This document shows, piece by piece, positions 8,270 through 14,924 of a stretch of DNA of 28,345 bases. The notes beneath the pieces were generated by a model that ran no database searches, was not told the origin of the DNA, and saw nothing but the letters and a program-made list of their open reading frames with translations. Made by a program: the position numbers and the translations under genes. The DNA is from CAZNDN01 sp964571815. Its GTDB lineage: Bacteria; Fibrobacterota; Chitinivibrionia; Chitinivibrionales; WJKA01. The stretch covers positions 1 to 28,345 of the forward strand of contig CAZNDN010000041.1 in NCBI GenBank assembly GCA_964571815.1. The letters run 5' to 3'. The first letter of the stretch is position 1. Each line of letters starts with the position of its first letter.

Positions 8270-9397
8270 ATGGCGACAAAAGCATCATATCACAGTATAT
8301 GCCGCTGGACGTTCAACCCCGGCAAGGGAGGGTTTGTGCCGGGCGATATGCGGCCCGGCTGGGCCGGGCTGGAGAGTGCCGAAATGGTCAATATTGTGGG
8401 CCGCGAACTTGTGGATCGCATGCCGGACAATGTCCAGTTGGGCATCGAGCTTCACTACGATGCCGAGGTGAGCGAAGACAGCGCCGCGGCGGTGGCCGAT
8501 GCCATGAGTGACGCAGGGGTGTACCTTGCGATGATCACACCGGGGGCCCATACGCATTTCGGATACGGGGGGATCTGCTCTCTTGATAAGAAAGAGCGTG
8601 CGGCCGCGGATGAGTTGGGTCTGAAGACGGTTGATCTGGCCTACGGTGCACTTCGGAAGGCGTGGCACGCGGATGTGCCGCCGACCATGGTGCTGTGGAA
8701 CGGCTCGTTCGGATACGATGTGGCGTCGGTGGGCATTCGGCGGATGTATCGCAATCTCAAGGAATCCGTTGCCGCCCTGTGTGCTCACGAGCAGAAGGCG
8801 GGGGGAGAACTCTATATCGGATTTGAGCCCAAGCCCAACGAAGGCCACCCGGCCATGTTGATTCCGACCGTGGCAAGCGCCCTTGTGTTCTGGCGCAGGA
8901 TCGAGGAGGAATACGGCATTGCCCGCGAGAAGAAAGGGGTGAACAAGGAGTTCGGGCATTCGGAGATGATCGGGTTGGATCACGTGTACGACACTGTCGA
9001 GGAGCTTGACAACAATGCCATGGTACACATGCACCTCAACAGCCAGGGATACAACGACGGCATCATTCTCGGCGGGCCGGGCAAGTACGATATCGATCAC
9101 GGTACGAGGGTCAACGGGATGAATGTCGCGATTGCCGGACTGATTGCCGAGGACGGATACGGGCGATGGAAGGGACACGATATGCAGGTGCGCGCGTACG
9201 ACAACGAAGAGCAGGGGATCGACCGGGTGGTGCGGAGCGTGCTGAGCTGGGAAGCCTGTGAGAAGGCGGCGGCGGAGCTGGACACGGCACAGCTTCTTGC
9301 GCACCTCGAGGCTCGGGAGACCGCCCGGGCCGAGGATATGATGCGGCATGCGGTCGTTGCCGCTCAGAATCATTTCGATGAACTGTACCGCGGGTAG
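8270..9397 (+). CDS. Divergent xylose-isomerase-like TIM-barrel enzyme
   Basis: The 375-residue product follows a GGGGAGG ribosome binding site. It shows the xylose isomerase layout: FEPKPNE (Glu186, Lys188, Glu191) corresponds to the metal- and substrate-binding MEPKPxE of XylA, and NKEFGHSEM (Glu227, His230) to the NxExxHxxM loop that binds both metals. The next XylA motif, HIDLNxQ, is HMHLNSQ here (residues 253-259), so the usual metal-ligand Asp is replaced by His255. The following YDQDL loop is also altered (GYNDGI, Asp263), then GKYDIDHGTR supplies further Asp residues. It is about 60 residues shorter than class II XylA. Known family members convert aldoses to ketoses with two divalent metals. 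I infer an aldose-ketose isomerase feeding the neighbouring kinase, but the substrate may differ from xylose. Confidence 0.75.
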   Translation: MATKASYHSICRWTFNPGKGGFVPGDMRPGWAGLESAEMVNIVGRELVDRMPDNVQLGIELHYDAEVSEDSAAAVADAMSDAGVYLAMITPGAHTHFGYGGICSLDKKERAAADELGLKTVDLAYGALRKAWHADVPPTMVLWNGSFGYDVASVGIRRMYRNLKESVAALCAHEQKAGGELYIGFEPKPNEGHPAMLIPTVASALVFWRRIEEEYGIAREKKGVNKEFGHSEMIGLDHVYDTVEELDNNAMVHMHLNSQGYNDGIILGGPGKYDIDHGTRVNGMNVAIAGLIAEDGYGRWKGHDMQVRAYDNEEQGIDRVVRSVLSWEACEKAAAELDTAQLLAHLEARETARAEDMMRHAVVAAQNHFDELYRG

Positions 9398-9410
9398 TTG
9401 TTGACCCGCG
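9389..9410 (+). promoter_or_regulatory. Hairpin spanning isomerase stop and GAF-ANTAR start region
   Basis: A perfect 7-bp stem CGCGGGT (9389-9395) / ACCCGCG (9404-9410) with an 8-base loop covers the TAG stop (9395-9397) of the isomerase gene and ends one base before the first possible ATG (9412) of the next gene. No T-run follows. If formed in mRNA it would cover the translation initiation region, so ribosomes finishing the isomerase would open it. Translational coupling is inference. Confidence 0.45.
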
Positions 9411-9411
9411 A

Positions 9412-10161
9412 ATGGGAAGCGGCGACCGCGACATGGAATCGGCGAAGACTGAATCAGTGAATCTCACCGGGAACGAGGCGCCTTCGCGGTTCCTCGAAGG
9501 GATCGCGGAGATCAGCCGGGCCGTGATGGACAAGATGTTCATCGAGGATATCCTGGCGCTTATTGTCTCGGTGACGGCCAAGGTGACCGGCTCAAAGATA
9601 TGCTCTATTCTGCTGGTTGATCGCCAAAGAAACGAGTTAGTCCTGCGAGCGTGTCACAGCGATGCCGGTTCGTACAGTCAGAGAGCGAATACGCCGCTGG
9701 GAAAGGGCGTCGCCGGGCGTGTTGCCGTTGCCAATGCACCTCTGCGGATCAGGGATGTCAGGAAGGATCCCCGCTTCCTCAACAAGAAGATTGCCGTGCA
9801 GGACGGCCTTGTGTCGCTGTTGTCGGTTCCGATGAGCGTTGAAGGGGAAGTGATCGGTGTTATCAACTGCTATACGCCGGAAGCCTACGAGTTCTCCACC
9901 GAAGACATACAGATGCTTACGACGGTGGCAAGCCAGGCCGCGGTGGTGGTGAGAAATACCGAGCTTCGGGTCATGAAAGAGGTGGTGGAAAAGGAGTTGG
10001 AAGAGCGCAAGCGGATCGAAAGGGCCAAGGAACTTCTGGCGGATCGAAAGAGGATTTCCGGGCAGGAGGCTTACAAGCTCATGCGCAAACAGAGCATGAA
10101 CAGCCGCGTACCCATGGCGAAGATTGCCGAATCCATACTCCTCGCGTCGGCATTCGACTGA
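9412..10161 (+). CDS. GAF-ANTAR RNA-binding antitermination regulator
   Basis: Residues about 30-180 form a GAF domain (SILLVDRQRNELVLRACH, then GKGVAGRVAVANAPLRIRDV and LSVPMSVEGEVIGVINCY, typical GAF strands). Residues about 189-249 form an ANTAR domain after a coiled helix: RIERAKELLADRKRISGQEA then YKLMRKQSMNSRVPMAKIAE, which matches the ANTAR pattern of a helix with xxxAKxxLxxRxxIxxxEAYxxLRxxSM. ANTAR domains bind paired RNA hairpins with AxxGxx hexaloops and prevent terminator formation in leaders, classically of nitrogen genes (NasR, AmiR, EutV). There is no receiver domain or kinase here, so the GAF domain is the likely sensor, ligand unknown. ATG 9412 and ATG 9433 are both possible starts; neither has a strong ribosome binding site. 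The gene lies 14 bp after the isomerase and 245 bp before gdhA, whose leader carries matching hairpins. Confidence 0.88.
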   Translation: MGSGDRDMESAKTESVNLTGNEAPSRFLEGIAEISRAVMDKMFIEDILALIVSVTAKVTGSKICSILLVDRQRNELVLRACHSDAGSYSQRANTPLGKGVAGRVAVANAPLRIRDVRKDPRFLNKKIAVQDGLVSLLSVPMSVEGEVIGVINCYTPEAYEFSTEDIQMLTTVASQAAVVVRNTELRVMKEVVEKELEERKRIERAKELLADRKRISGQEAYKLMRKQSMNSRVPMAKIAESILLASAFD

Positions 10162-10234
10162 CTGCATACTCCGCGCGGACGCGGTTCCTCACGCCGGCCG
10201 ATCCGGCGGCGGGAGGGAACCCCACTTCGAAAAC

Positions 10235-10264
10235 TTGCAGCAGGGCCGACTGAGAATGTATTTT
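10235..10264 (+). promoter_or_regulatory. Candidate promoter of the gdhA leader
   Basis: TTGCAG (10235-10240) and TATTTT (10259-10264) lie 18 bases apart and would place the transcript start near 10271, some ten bases before the first leader hairpin. The match to sigma-70 boxes is only moderate (3/6 and 4/6). Its value is positional: the terminator further down would then lie inside the gdhA transcript. Confidence 0.3.
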
Positions 10265-10279
10265 ACTGAGTTTCTGTGA

Positions 10280-10297
10280 GGGGACACCGTCGTCTCC
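10280..10297 (+). promoter_or_regulatory. ANTAR-type hairpin P1 (AxxGxx hexaloop)
   Basis: GGGGAC (10280-10285) pairs with GTCTCC (10292-10297) over six positions, one of them a G-U wobble. The loop ACCGTC (10286-10291) has six bases with A at position 1 and G at position 4, the hallmark of ANTAR-bound hairpins. It stands immediately downstream of a gene for an ANTAR protein and upstream of a terminator in the gdhA leader. Confidence 0.65.
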
Positions 10298-10300
10298 CGC

Positions 10301-10316
10301 CGACAAACGTGTATCG
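10301..10316 (+). promoter_or_regulatory. Candidate ANTAR-type hairpin P2 (AxxGxx hexaloop)
   Basis: CGACA (10301-10305) faces TATCG (10312-10316), giving four pairs and one C-A mismatch. The enclosed loop AACGTG (10306-10311) again has A at position 1 and G at position 4. It begins three bases after P1, as expected for the tandem ANTAR target, and ends six bases before the terminator stem. The stem is weak, and alternative pairing of 10301-10305 with 10318-10322 is possible. Confidence 0.42.
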
Positions 10317-10322
10317 ATGTTG

Positions 10323-10363
10323 ATGCCCGGACTTCACCTCTGGTGGAGTGATGGGCATTTTTT
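10323..10363 (+). terminator. Intrinsic terminator inside the gdhA leader (probable attenuator)
   Basis: The stem pairs ATGCCC (10323-10328) with GGGCAT (10353-10358) and ACTTCACC (10331-10338) with GGTGGAGT (10342-10349), separated by a small internal loop, with a 3-base top loop TCT. Six T residues follow (10358-10363). It ends 43 bp before the gdhA ATG, leaving too little room for a normal promoter plus leader after it. It is therefore most simply read as a conditional terminator of gdhA rather than as the end of the upstream operon. Confidence 0.8.
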
Positions 10364-10406
10364 GTTTCTTCCGTTACCCCTCATATTCGTCAAAGGAGAG
10401 TGCCCT

Positions 10407-11747
10407 ATGTCAGCCGACGAAGTCGCCGCCTTTATGGAAATTGTCGCGGCCAAGAACCCCGCCGAAAAGGAATTCCTTCAGGCGGTGCGGGAAGTAGTAG
10501 AATCGATTCTGCCTTATATTAAGAAGAATCCCCGGTACGCGAAAGCCAGGGTTCTTGAGCGGATGGTGGAGCCGGAGCGGGTGCTGATGTTCCGTGTTCC
10601 GTGGGTTGACGACAAGGGCGAGACGCAGATCAACCGCGGCTTCCGTATCGAAATGAACAGCGCGATCGGGCCTTACAAGGGCGGGCTGCGCTTTCATCCG
10701 TCGGTTAACCTCGGTATCCTGAAGTTCCTGGCATTCGAGCAGGTCTTCAAGAATTCCCTCACCACACTTCCCATGGGTGGCGGGAAAGGCGGCTCCGATT
10801 TCGACCCCAAGGGAAAGTCCGACCTTGAAGTCATGAGGTTTTGCCAGGCCTTTATGAGCGAGTTGTTTCGCCACATTGGCCCCAACACCGACGTGCCGGC
10901 GGGCGATATCGGCGTGGGCGGTCGGGAGATCGGGTTTATGTTCGGCCAGTATAAGAAGCTTCGCAACGAGTTCACGGGCGTGCTCACGGGCAAGGGACTG
11001 AACTGGGGCGGCTCGCTGATCAGGCCCGAGGCGACCGGCTACGGGGCGACTTACCTTGCGCAGGAAATGCTTGCCGCACGCGGGGAGTCGCTGGAAGGAA
11101 AGACGTGCGCGGTTTCCGGCTCGGGTAATGTCGCCCAGTACACCGTCGAGAAGGTCAACGCTCTCGGCGGAAAGGTCGTTACCCTTTCCGACAGCAACGG
11201 CAGTATTCACGACCCGGACGGAATCGACGCGGAGAAGCTGGCGTTTGTCATGGAGTTGAAAAATGTCAAGCGCGGGCGTATCAAGGAATATGCCGAGAAA
11301 TACGGGTGCACGTACCTTGAAGGTGCACGGCCCTGGGGGGTTGCCTGCGATTGCGCGTTCCCCTCGGCAACCCAGAACGAGATTTCGGGCGAGGATGCCA
11401 AGACGCTGGTGGGCAACGGGTGTCATCTCGTGGTTGAGGGCGCCAACATGCCTACCGAGCCGGAAGCGGTGGACGTGTTTCTTCAGAAGAAAGTGTTGTT
11501 CGGCCCCGGTAAGGCCGCCAACGCCGGTGGTGTTGCGGTGAGCGGCCTGGAGATGTCGCAGAACGGAATGCATTTGAACTGGCCGCGGGAAGAGGTGGAC
11601 AGCCGGTTGCAGGGGATCATGCGGGCGATTCACGAAACCTGCGTGGAATACGGCAAGGATGGTGATTTCGTAAACTACGTCACCGGCGCCAATATCGGCG
11701 GGTTCGTGAAGGTGGCCGACGCCATGATCGATCAGGGAGTGGTCTGA
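10407..11747 (+). CDS. gdhA: NADP-type glutamate dehydrogenase
   Basis: The 446-residue enzyme aminates 2-oxoglutarate with ammonium using NAD(P)H to make glutamate, in the cytoplasm as a hexamer. It closely follows the E. coli GdhA type (447 residues). The substrate region reads SSAIGPYKGG-like (NSAIGPYKGGLRFHPSVN). The catalytic lysine is Lys127 in LPMGGGKGGSDFDPKGKS, and the catalytic aspartate Asp167 in TDVPAGDIGVGGREIG. The dinucleotide site is SGSGNVAQY. The C-terminus has GPGKAANAGGVAVSGLEMSQN and ends ANIGGFVKVADAMIDQGVV. I chose ATG 10407, with AAAGGAGAG six bases upstream; in-frame codons further upstream lie within the terminator hairpin. The leader has a terminator and ANTAR-type hairpins, so expression is probably controlled by the upstream GAF-ANTAR protein. 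Confidence 0.96.
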   Translation: MSADEVAAFMEIVAAKNPAEKEFLQAVREVVESILPYIKKNPRYAKARVLERMVEPERVLMFRVPWVDDKGETQINRGFRIEMNSAIGPYKGGLRFHPSVNLGILKFLAFEQVFKNSLTTLPMGGGKGGSDFDPKGKSDLEVMRFCQAFMSELFRHIGPNTDVPAGDIGVGGREIGFMFGQYKKLRNEFTGVLTGKGLNWGGSLIRPEATGYGATYLAQEMLAARGESLEGKTCAVSGSGNVAQYTVEKVNALGGKVVTLSDSNGSIHDPDGIDAEKLAFVMELKNVKRGRIKEYAEKYGCTYLEGARPWGVACDCAFPSATQNEISGEDAKTLVGNGCHLVVEGANMPTEPEAVDVFLQKKVLFGPGKAANAGGVAVSGLEMSQNGMHLNWPREEVDSRLQGIMRAIHETCVEYGKDGDFVNYVTGANIGGFVKVADAMIDQGVV

Positions 11748-11758
11748 GGCCGATGTGT

Positions 11759-11815
11759 CCCCGGTTCCCTCGATACACGTCCGCCCTGCCGGATGGTAAC
11801 ACTCGAGGACCGGGG
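11759..11815. other. Inverted repeat between convergent gdhA and DUF1846 genes
   Basis: CCCCGGT (11759-11765) plus CCTCGA (11768-11773) pair with TCGAGG (11803-11808) plus ACCGGGG (11809-11815), 13 pairs with a two-base bulge and a 29-base loop. No T-run follows on either strand. It lies between two convergent genes and may act as a bidirectional transcript end or an mRNA-stabilising hairpin. Confidence 0.45.
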
Positions 11816-11942
11816 AGCACTCATTGCCCATTGTTTCTTCGGGTGAAACCGACCGGGGTGAGGCGGAAAAGACCCGCCGGGCTTCCACACCGGGAACGGG
11901 GCTGAATATCGAGACCGGTGGGAAGGGTACGAAGGTGTGCTT

Positions 11943-13460
11943 TCAGTTGACAAAGAGACACTTGGTCGCGAAGTCGGGGTCGGTGGTAAGGTTGACGCCC
12001 AGTTTGCGCAGCCCCGCTTCGTCGCCCGGTGTTGGTATGTGGGTCAGGTGCGCTTCGGTGCCCTGAAGCTGGTCCAGCTTCTCGACCGCCATCTGCGCCG
12101 CGGGATTCATGGTGGCGCTGATACTGAGGGCTATCAGGCTTTCTTCCAGGTCGAGACTGACTTCCTTTCCTTTCAGCACCCGCTTCTTGAAATGGGAAAG
12201 TGACTCGACTACCCCTTGCGGCAGGAGGTCCATTGCCTCGGGAATGCCCGCAAGCTTTTTTGCCGAGTTGAGCACCAGCGCGGCGGCCGCATGCATGAGC
12301 GGGGAGTTGACTCCGGTCACTATCCCCTTACCGTCAAGCTCCACCGCCGCTCCACAATAAACTCCATCGTTCCCCTTTCCGCGTTGTTCGGCCTCCAGCG
12401 CGGCCTGCCGGGCCCGAGGTACGACCCGTCGATGCTCCCCGTTTACCCCGAGGTCTTTCATCAGTAGCTCGGCCCGCTGTACGGTCTCCCTGTCGGTAAA
12501 GCCCATGGCATACTCGCAGGAGTACCTGAAATACCGGCGGATAATCTCCTGCGTTGCCGCCTCCCGCACCGCACTATCATCCACGATACCGAACCCGGCA
12601 CGATTCACCCCCATGTCGGTCGGCGATTGGTAGAAGGTCTCTCCGCCGGTGATTTTCTCGACGATTCTTCGCAGGAGCGGGAACGCTTCAACGTCGCGGT
12701 TGTAATTGACGGCCGATGCGCCGTACGCTTCGAGATGAAATGCATCGATCACATTGTAGTCGCGGATGTCGGCCGTTGCCGCCTCATAGGCGACATTCAC
12801 CGGATGCCCCGGGGGAAGGTTCCAGATAGGGAACGTCTCAAACTTGGCGTAACCCGCGTGATTGTCTCTGCGGTACTCGTGATACACCTGCGAGAGGCAG
12901 GTGGCAAGCTTGCCGCTGCAGGGGCCGGGTCCCGTCACCACCGTGATCGGCATGGTCGTTTCGATGTAGTCGTTGGAACCGTACCCCTCGTCGCTCACAA
13001 TCGTGTCGACATCGGTGGGATAGCCTTTGGTGAACCGATGAGTGTACACCCGCACCCCGCGACGCTGCAGTCGATTCTTGAACAGAACGGCCGACGGCTG
13101 ATTCTCGAAGCGGGTGATTACGACCGCGCATACACGGATGCCCCAGTCTCCCAGGTCGTCGATCAGTTTCAGAGCATCGGAGTCGTAGGTGATACCGAAG
13201 TCGGCTCTCATTTTCTTGCGCTCGATGTCCCCGGCATAAATGGCAAGAATTACATCGGCCCTGTCTTTGAGCCGTTGCAGAAGTCTCATTTTCACGTTCG
13301 GGTCAAAGCCGGGCAGTACCCGTGCGGCGTGGAAATCGTAGAGAAGTTTTCCGCCGAACTCCAGGTAAAGTTTGTTGTCGAAACGCTCGACTCGCTCAAG
13401 AATGGCCTGGGTTTGCTCTTCCAGGTACCGTTCGTTGTCAAAGCCCGAATTCCATGTCAC
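11943..13460 (-). CDS. DUF1846 (UPF0371) family protein
   Basis: The 505-residue product matches the DUF1846 family along its length. The N-terminus is GFDNERYLEEQTQAILERVE with FGGKLLYDFHAARVLPGF. The middle has KGYPTDVDTIVSDEGYGSND, the conserved VVTGPGPCSGKLATCLSQ glycine-rich segment, and FETFPIWNLPPGHPVN followed by AYEAATADIRDYN. The size is the normal family size (about 500). Structures of this family are known but the reaction is not, as far as I know; the glycine-rich segment suggests nucleotide or phosphate binding. Translation starts at GTG (13460-13458 on the minus strand) with only a weak ribosome binding site. It is divergent from the SIS gene (261 bp apart) and convergent with gdhA. 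Members are common in anaerobes. Confidence 0.92.
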   Translation of the reverse strand: MTWNSGFDNERYLEEQTQAILERVERFDNKLYLEFGGKLLYDFHAARVLPGFDPNVKMRLLQRLKDRADVILAIYAGDIERKKMRADFGITYDSDALKLIDDLGDWGIRVCAVVITRFENQPSAVLFKNRLQRRGVRVYTHRFTKGYPTDVDTIVSDEGYGSNDYIETTMPITVVTGPGPCSGKLATCLSQVYHEYRRDNHAGYAKFETFPIWNLPPGHPVNVAYEAATADIRDYNVIDAFHLEAYGASAVNYNRDVEAFPLLRRIVEKITGGETFYQSPTDMGVNRAGFGIVDDSAVREAATQEIIRRYFRYSCEYAMGFTDRETVQRAELLMKDLGVNGEHRRVVPRARQAALEAEQRGKGNDGVYCGAAVELDGKGIVTGVNSPLMHAAAALVLNSAKKLAGIPEAMDLLPQGVVESLSHFKKRVLKGKEVSLDLEESLIALSISATMNPAAQMAVEKLDQLQGTEAHLTHIPTPGDEAGLRKLGVNLTTDPDFATKCLFVN

Positions 13461-13522
13461 GTCAACCGTCCCATTGTGTTGGAGAATGCGTGAGAGCCGG
13501 CAGGATCAGTCTTCGCCATCAT

Positions 13523-13543
13523 GACGGCACAGTATTGTGCGTC
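13523..13543. promoter_or_regulatory. Near-perfect palindrome in the DUF1846/SIS divergent region
   Basis: GACGGCACA (13523-13531) and TGTGCGTC (13536-13543) form an inverted repeat around GTAT, with one bulged G. It lies between two divergently transcribed genes, so it fits an operator for a dimeric regulator. It is followed on the plus strand by an A-rich stretch, not a T-run, which argues against a terminator. Confidence 0.4.
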
Positions 13544-13610
13544 AACAAAAAATAACACTCGCGGTGATCAGGATTTCGGCACACAATTGCACCATTCGGC
13601 TGCACCGGCC

Positions 13611-13640
13611 TTGCGTGCGGGGTTTCTTGGGTGGTATATT
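13611..13640 (+). promoter_or_regulatory. Candidate promoter of the SIS-domain gene
   Basis: TTGCGT (13611-13616) and TATATT (13635-13640) are 18 bases apart; the -10 box matches the sigma-70 consensus at 5/6 and the -35 box at 3/6. The implied leader is about 75 bases. Support is by consensus only. Confidence 0.3.
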
Positions 13641-13721
13641 CTTTCCTGTCACTACTCGTGGATCGGTTTTTCGGGATGTCGAAAGTACATTTTTGACACA
13701 CTTCACGAAAGAAGGGGATAC

Positions 13722-14738
13722 ATGAATCTTTCCGATTCAAAGTACGCCGGTTTTGCCCTCGTACGGGAGATGATGGACACGATTGACGTGGTGAAGTCGT
13801 TCGATGTGATCGCCGCGCAGGCGTTCGCCGATGAGATCCGGGCCAATGGTCGTCTGTTTCTGACTGGAGAGGGTTCAAGCCGTATCTTTCCCGCCGGGAA
13901 TGCCATACGCAAGGCATTGACCTGGGGCACGGACCTGTGCATTGCCACCGACGGCTCCCGGCAGGCGGCACAGTACGACCTTTCCTCTCATGCCTTTTTC
14001 TGTGCTTCGAATTCCGGTCGAACCAGGGAGGTCGTGCTCCTGGCAAGAAAGATCGCGGAAGCCGGCAATCCCTTCCGATACTGTCTCACGGCTAACAACG
14101 ATACGATACTGGAGAAAGAGTGTACTCGATCGCTGGTGCTCTCCTGCGGGTGGGAAGAAGCCGTTGCCGCCACCAAGAGTGTAGTGGAGCAGGCTCTGGT
14201 GTACGAGTCGATCGTGCGGAAAATCGCCGGCAAGTCGCCGGCGGCCATGCTTGAAGGGCTCGAAGAGAAGATCGAGGAGGCTCTTACCCTTTCGATACCG
14301 TCGGACATCGTGAAAGCCGCCGCCGGGGCCCCCACGATCTACTTCGCAGGGTACAACGATGGAGTGGCGGAGGAGTTGACCCTGAAAACAAACGAGATCA
14401 CGCGCAAGAAATCGGATTTCCTCGAGGGAACGTACGCGGTGCACGGGATCGAAGAAGTGATGGACGCGCGTGATGTGGTGTTTGTGGTGGACCCGATCGA
14501 GGAGGAAATCGAGAAGTTCCGGGAAGTACTGGTTGACGGCGTGGGGTTGAAAGTCGTTGCAATCGCGAATCGGTCCACACCGTTCCCGACAATAGAGGTG
14601 CCTGACGCGGGTGAGTCCGCACCGTACGCATACCTGTGCGCGGGATGGAACCTGCTGGTGGAAATCGGGCTGGAACTGGGAATCAATCTGGACAAGCCCG
14701 AGCGGGCACGCAAGGTCGGCAACGAGTTTACGGGCTGA
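13722..14738 (+). CDS. GlmS/AgaS-like SIS-domain phosphosugar isomerase or deaminase
   Basis: The 338-residue product has two SIS domains and no glutaminase domain. The first carries FLTGEGSSRIF, the phosphosugar loop FFCASNSGRTREVV (S-x-SG-x-T-x-E type), and the segment GWEEAVAATKSVVEQALV. That segment corresponds to the Glu-x-x-VA-x-TK-x-x-x-x-Q catalytic stretch of the GlmS isomerase half. The second domain includes IYFAGYNDGVAEELTLKTNEI and a conserved HGIEEVMDARDVVF, and ends KVGNEFTG. Such stand-alone proteins deaminate or isomerise aminosugar phosphates or deglycate fructosamine phosphates; the exact substrate is not visible. ATG 13722 follows AAGGGG five bases away. It is flanked by DUF1846 (divergent) and by an orphan antitoxin-like gene. 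Confidence 0.85.
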   Translation: MNLSDSKYAGFALVREMMDTIDVVKSFDVIAAQAFADEIRANGRLFLTGEGSSRIFPAGNAIRKALTWGTDLCIATDGSRQAAQYDLSSHAFFCASNSGRTREVVLLARKIAEAGNPFRYCLTANNDTILEKECTRSLVLSCGWEEAVAATKSVVEQALVYESIVRKIAGKSPAAMLEGLEEKIEEALTLSIPSDIVKAAAGAPTIYFAGYNDGVAEELTLKTNEITRKKSDFLEGTYAVHGIEEVMDARDVVFVVDPIEEEIEKFREVLVDGVGLKVVAIANRSTPFPTIEVPDAGESAPYAYLCAGWNLLVEIGLELGINLDKPERARKVGNEFTG

Positions 14739-14743
14739 ATCAA

Positions 14744-14804
14744 CCATATAACCCGGGACGGGATTCCCGCCGATTGACCCGGCCTGGTCCATCAACCGGT
14801 TATG
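14744..14804. other. Inverted repeats after the SIS gene
   Basis: CCATATAACC (14744-14753) can pair with GGTTATGG (14797-14804) with a two-base bulge. Inside lies a small palindrome CGGGATTCCCG. No T-run follows. Function unknown; it could be a rho-independent-like mRNA end without a U-tract. Confidence 0.3.
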
Positions 14805-14924
14805 GCGGAAGTTGTGGGCGGAAACCGTTTCCCGGTGCGAATCTGTTTCGGAACGAAGCGGCTTGCCGGTAACCCGGCTATGTTGTGCATTACTTCACAT
14901 TTGCCTTCGCCCCGGGAGAAAACA

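Noticed and set aside
6922..9373. Two long minus-strand open frames (392 and 362 codons)
   Set aside because: They lie opposite the kinase and isomerase genes and show no domain.
10410..11888. Minus-strand open frame of 492 codons
   Set aside because: Antisense of gdhA, whose plus-strand product is unmistakable.
13693..13721. Perfect TTGACA as -35 box of the SIS gene
   Set aside because: A -10 box at the right distance would fall on the ribosome binding site directly before the start codon.
14893..14908. Near-copy of TTCACATTTGCCTTCG also at 27904-27919
   Set aside because: A shared 13-mer between two places in 28 kb is expected by chance; no context links them.
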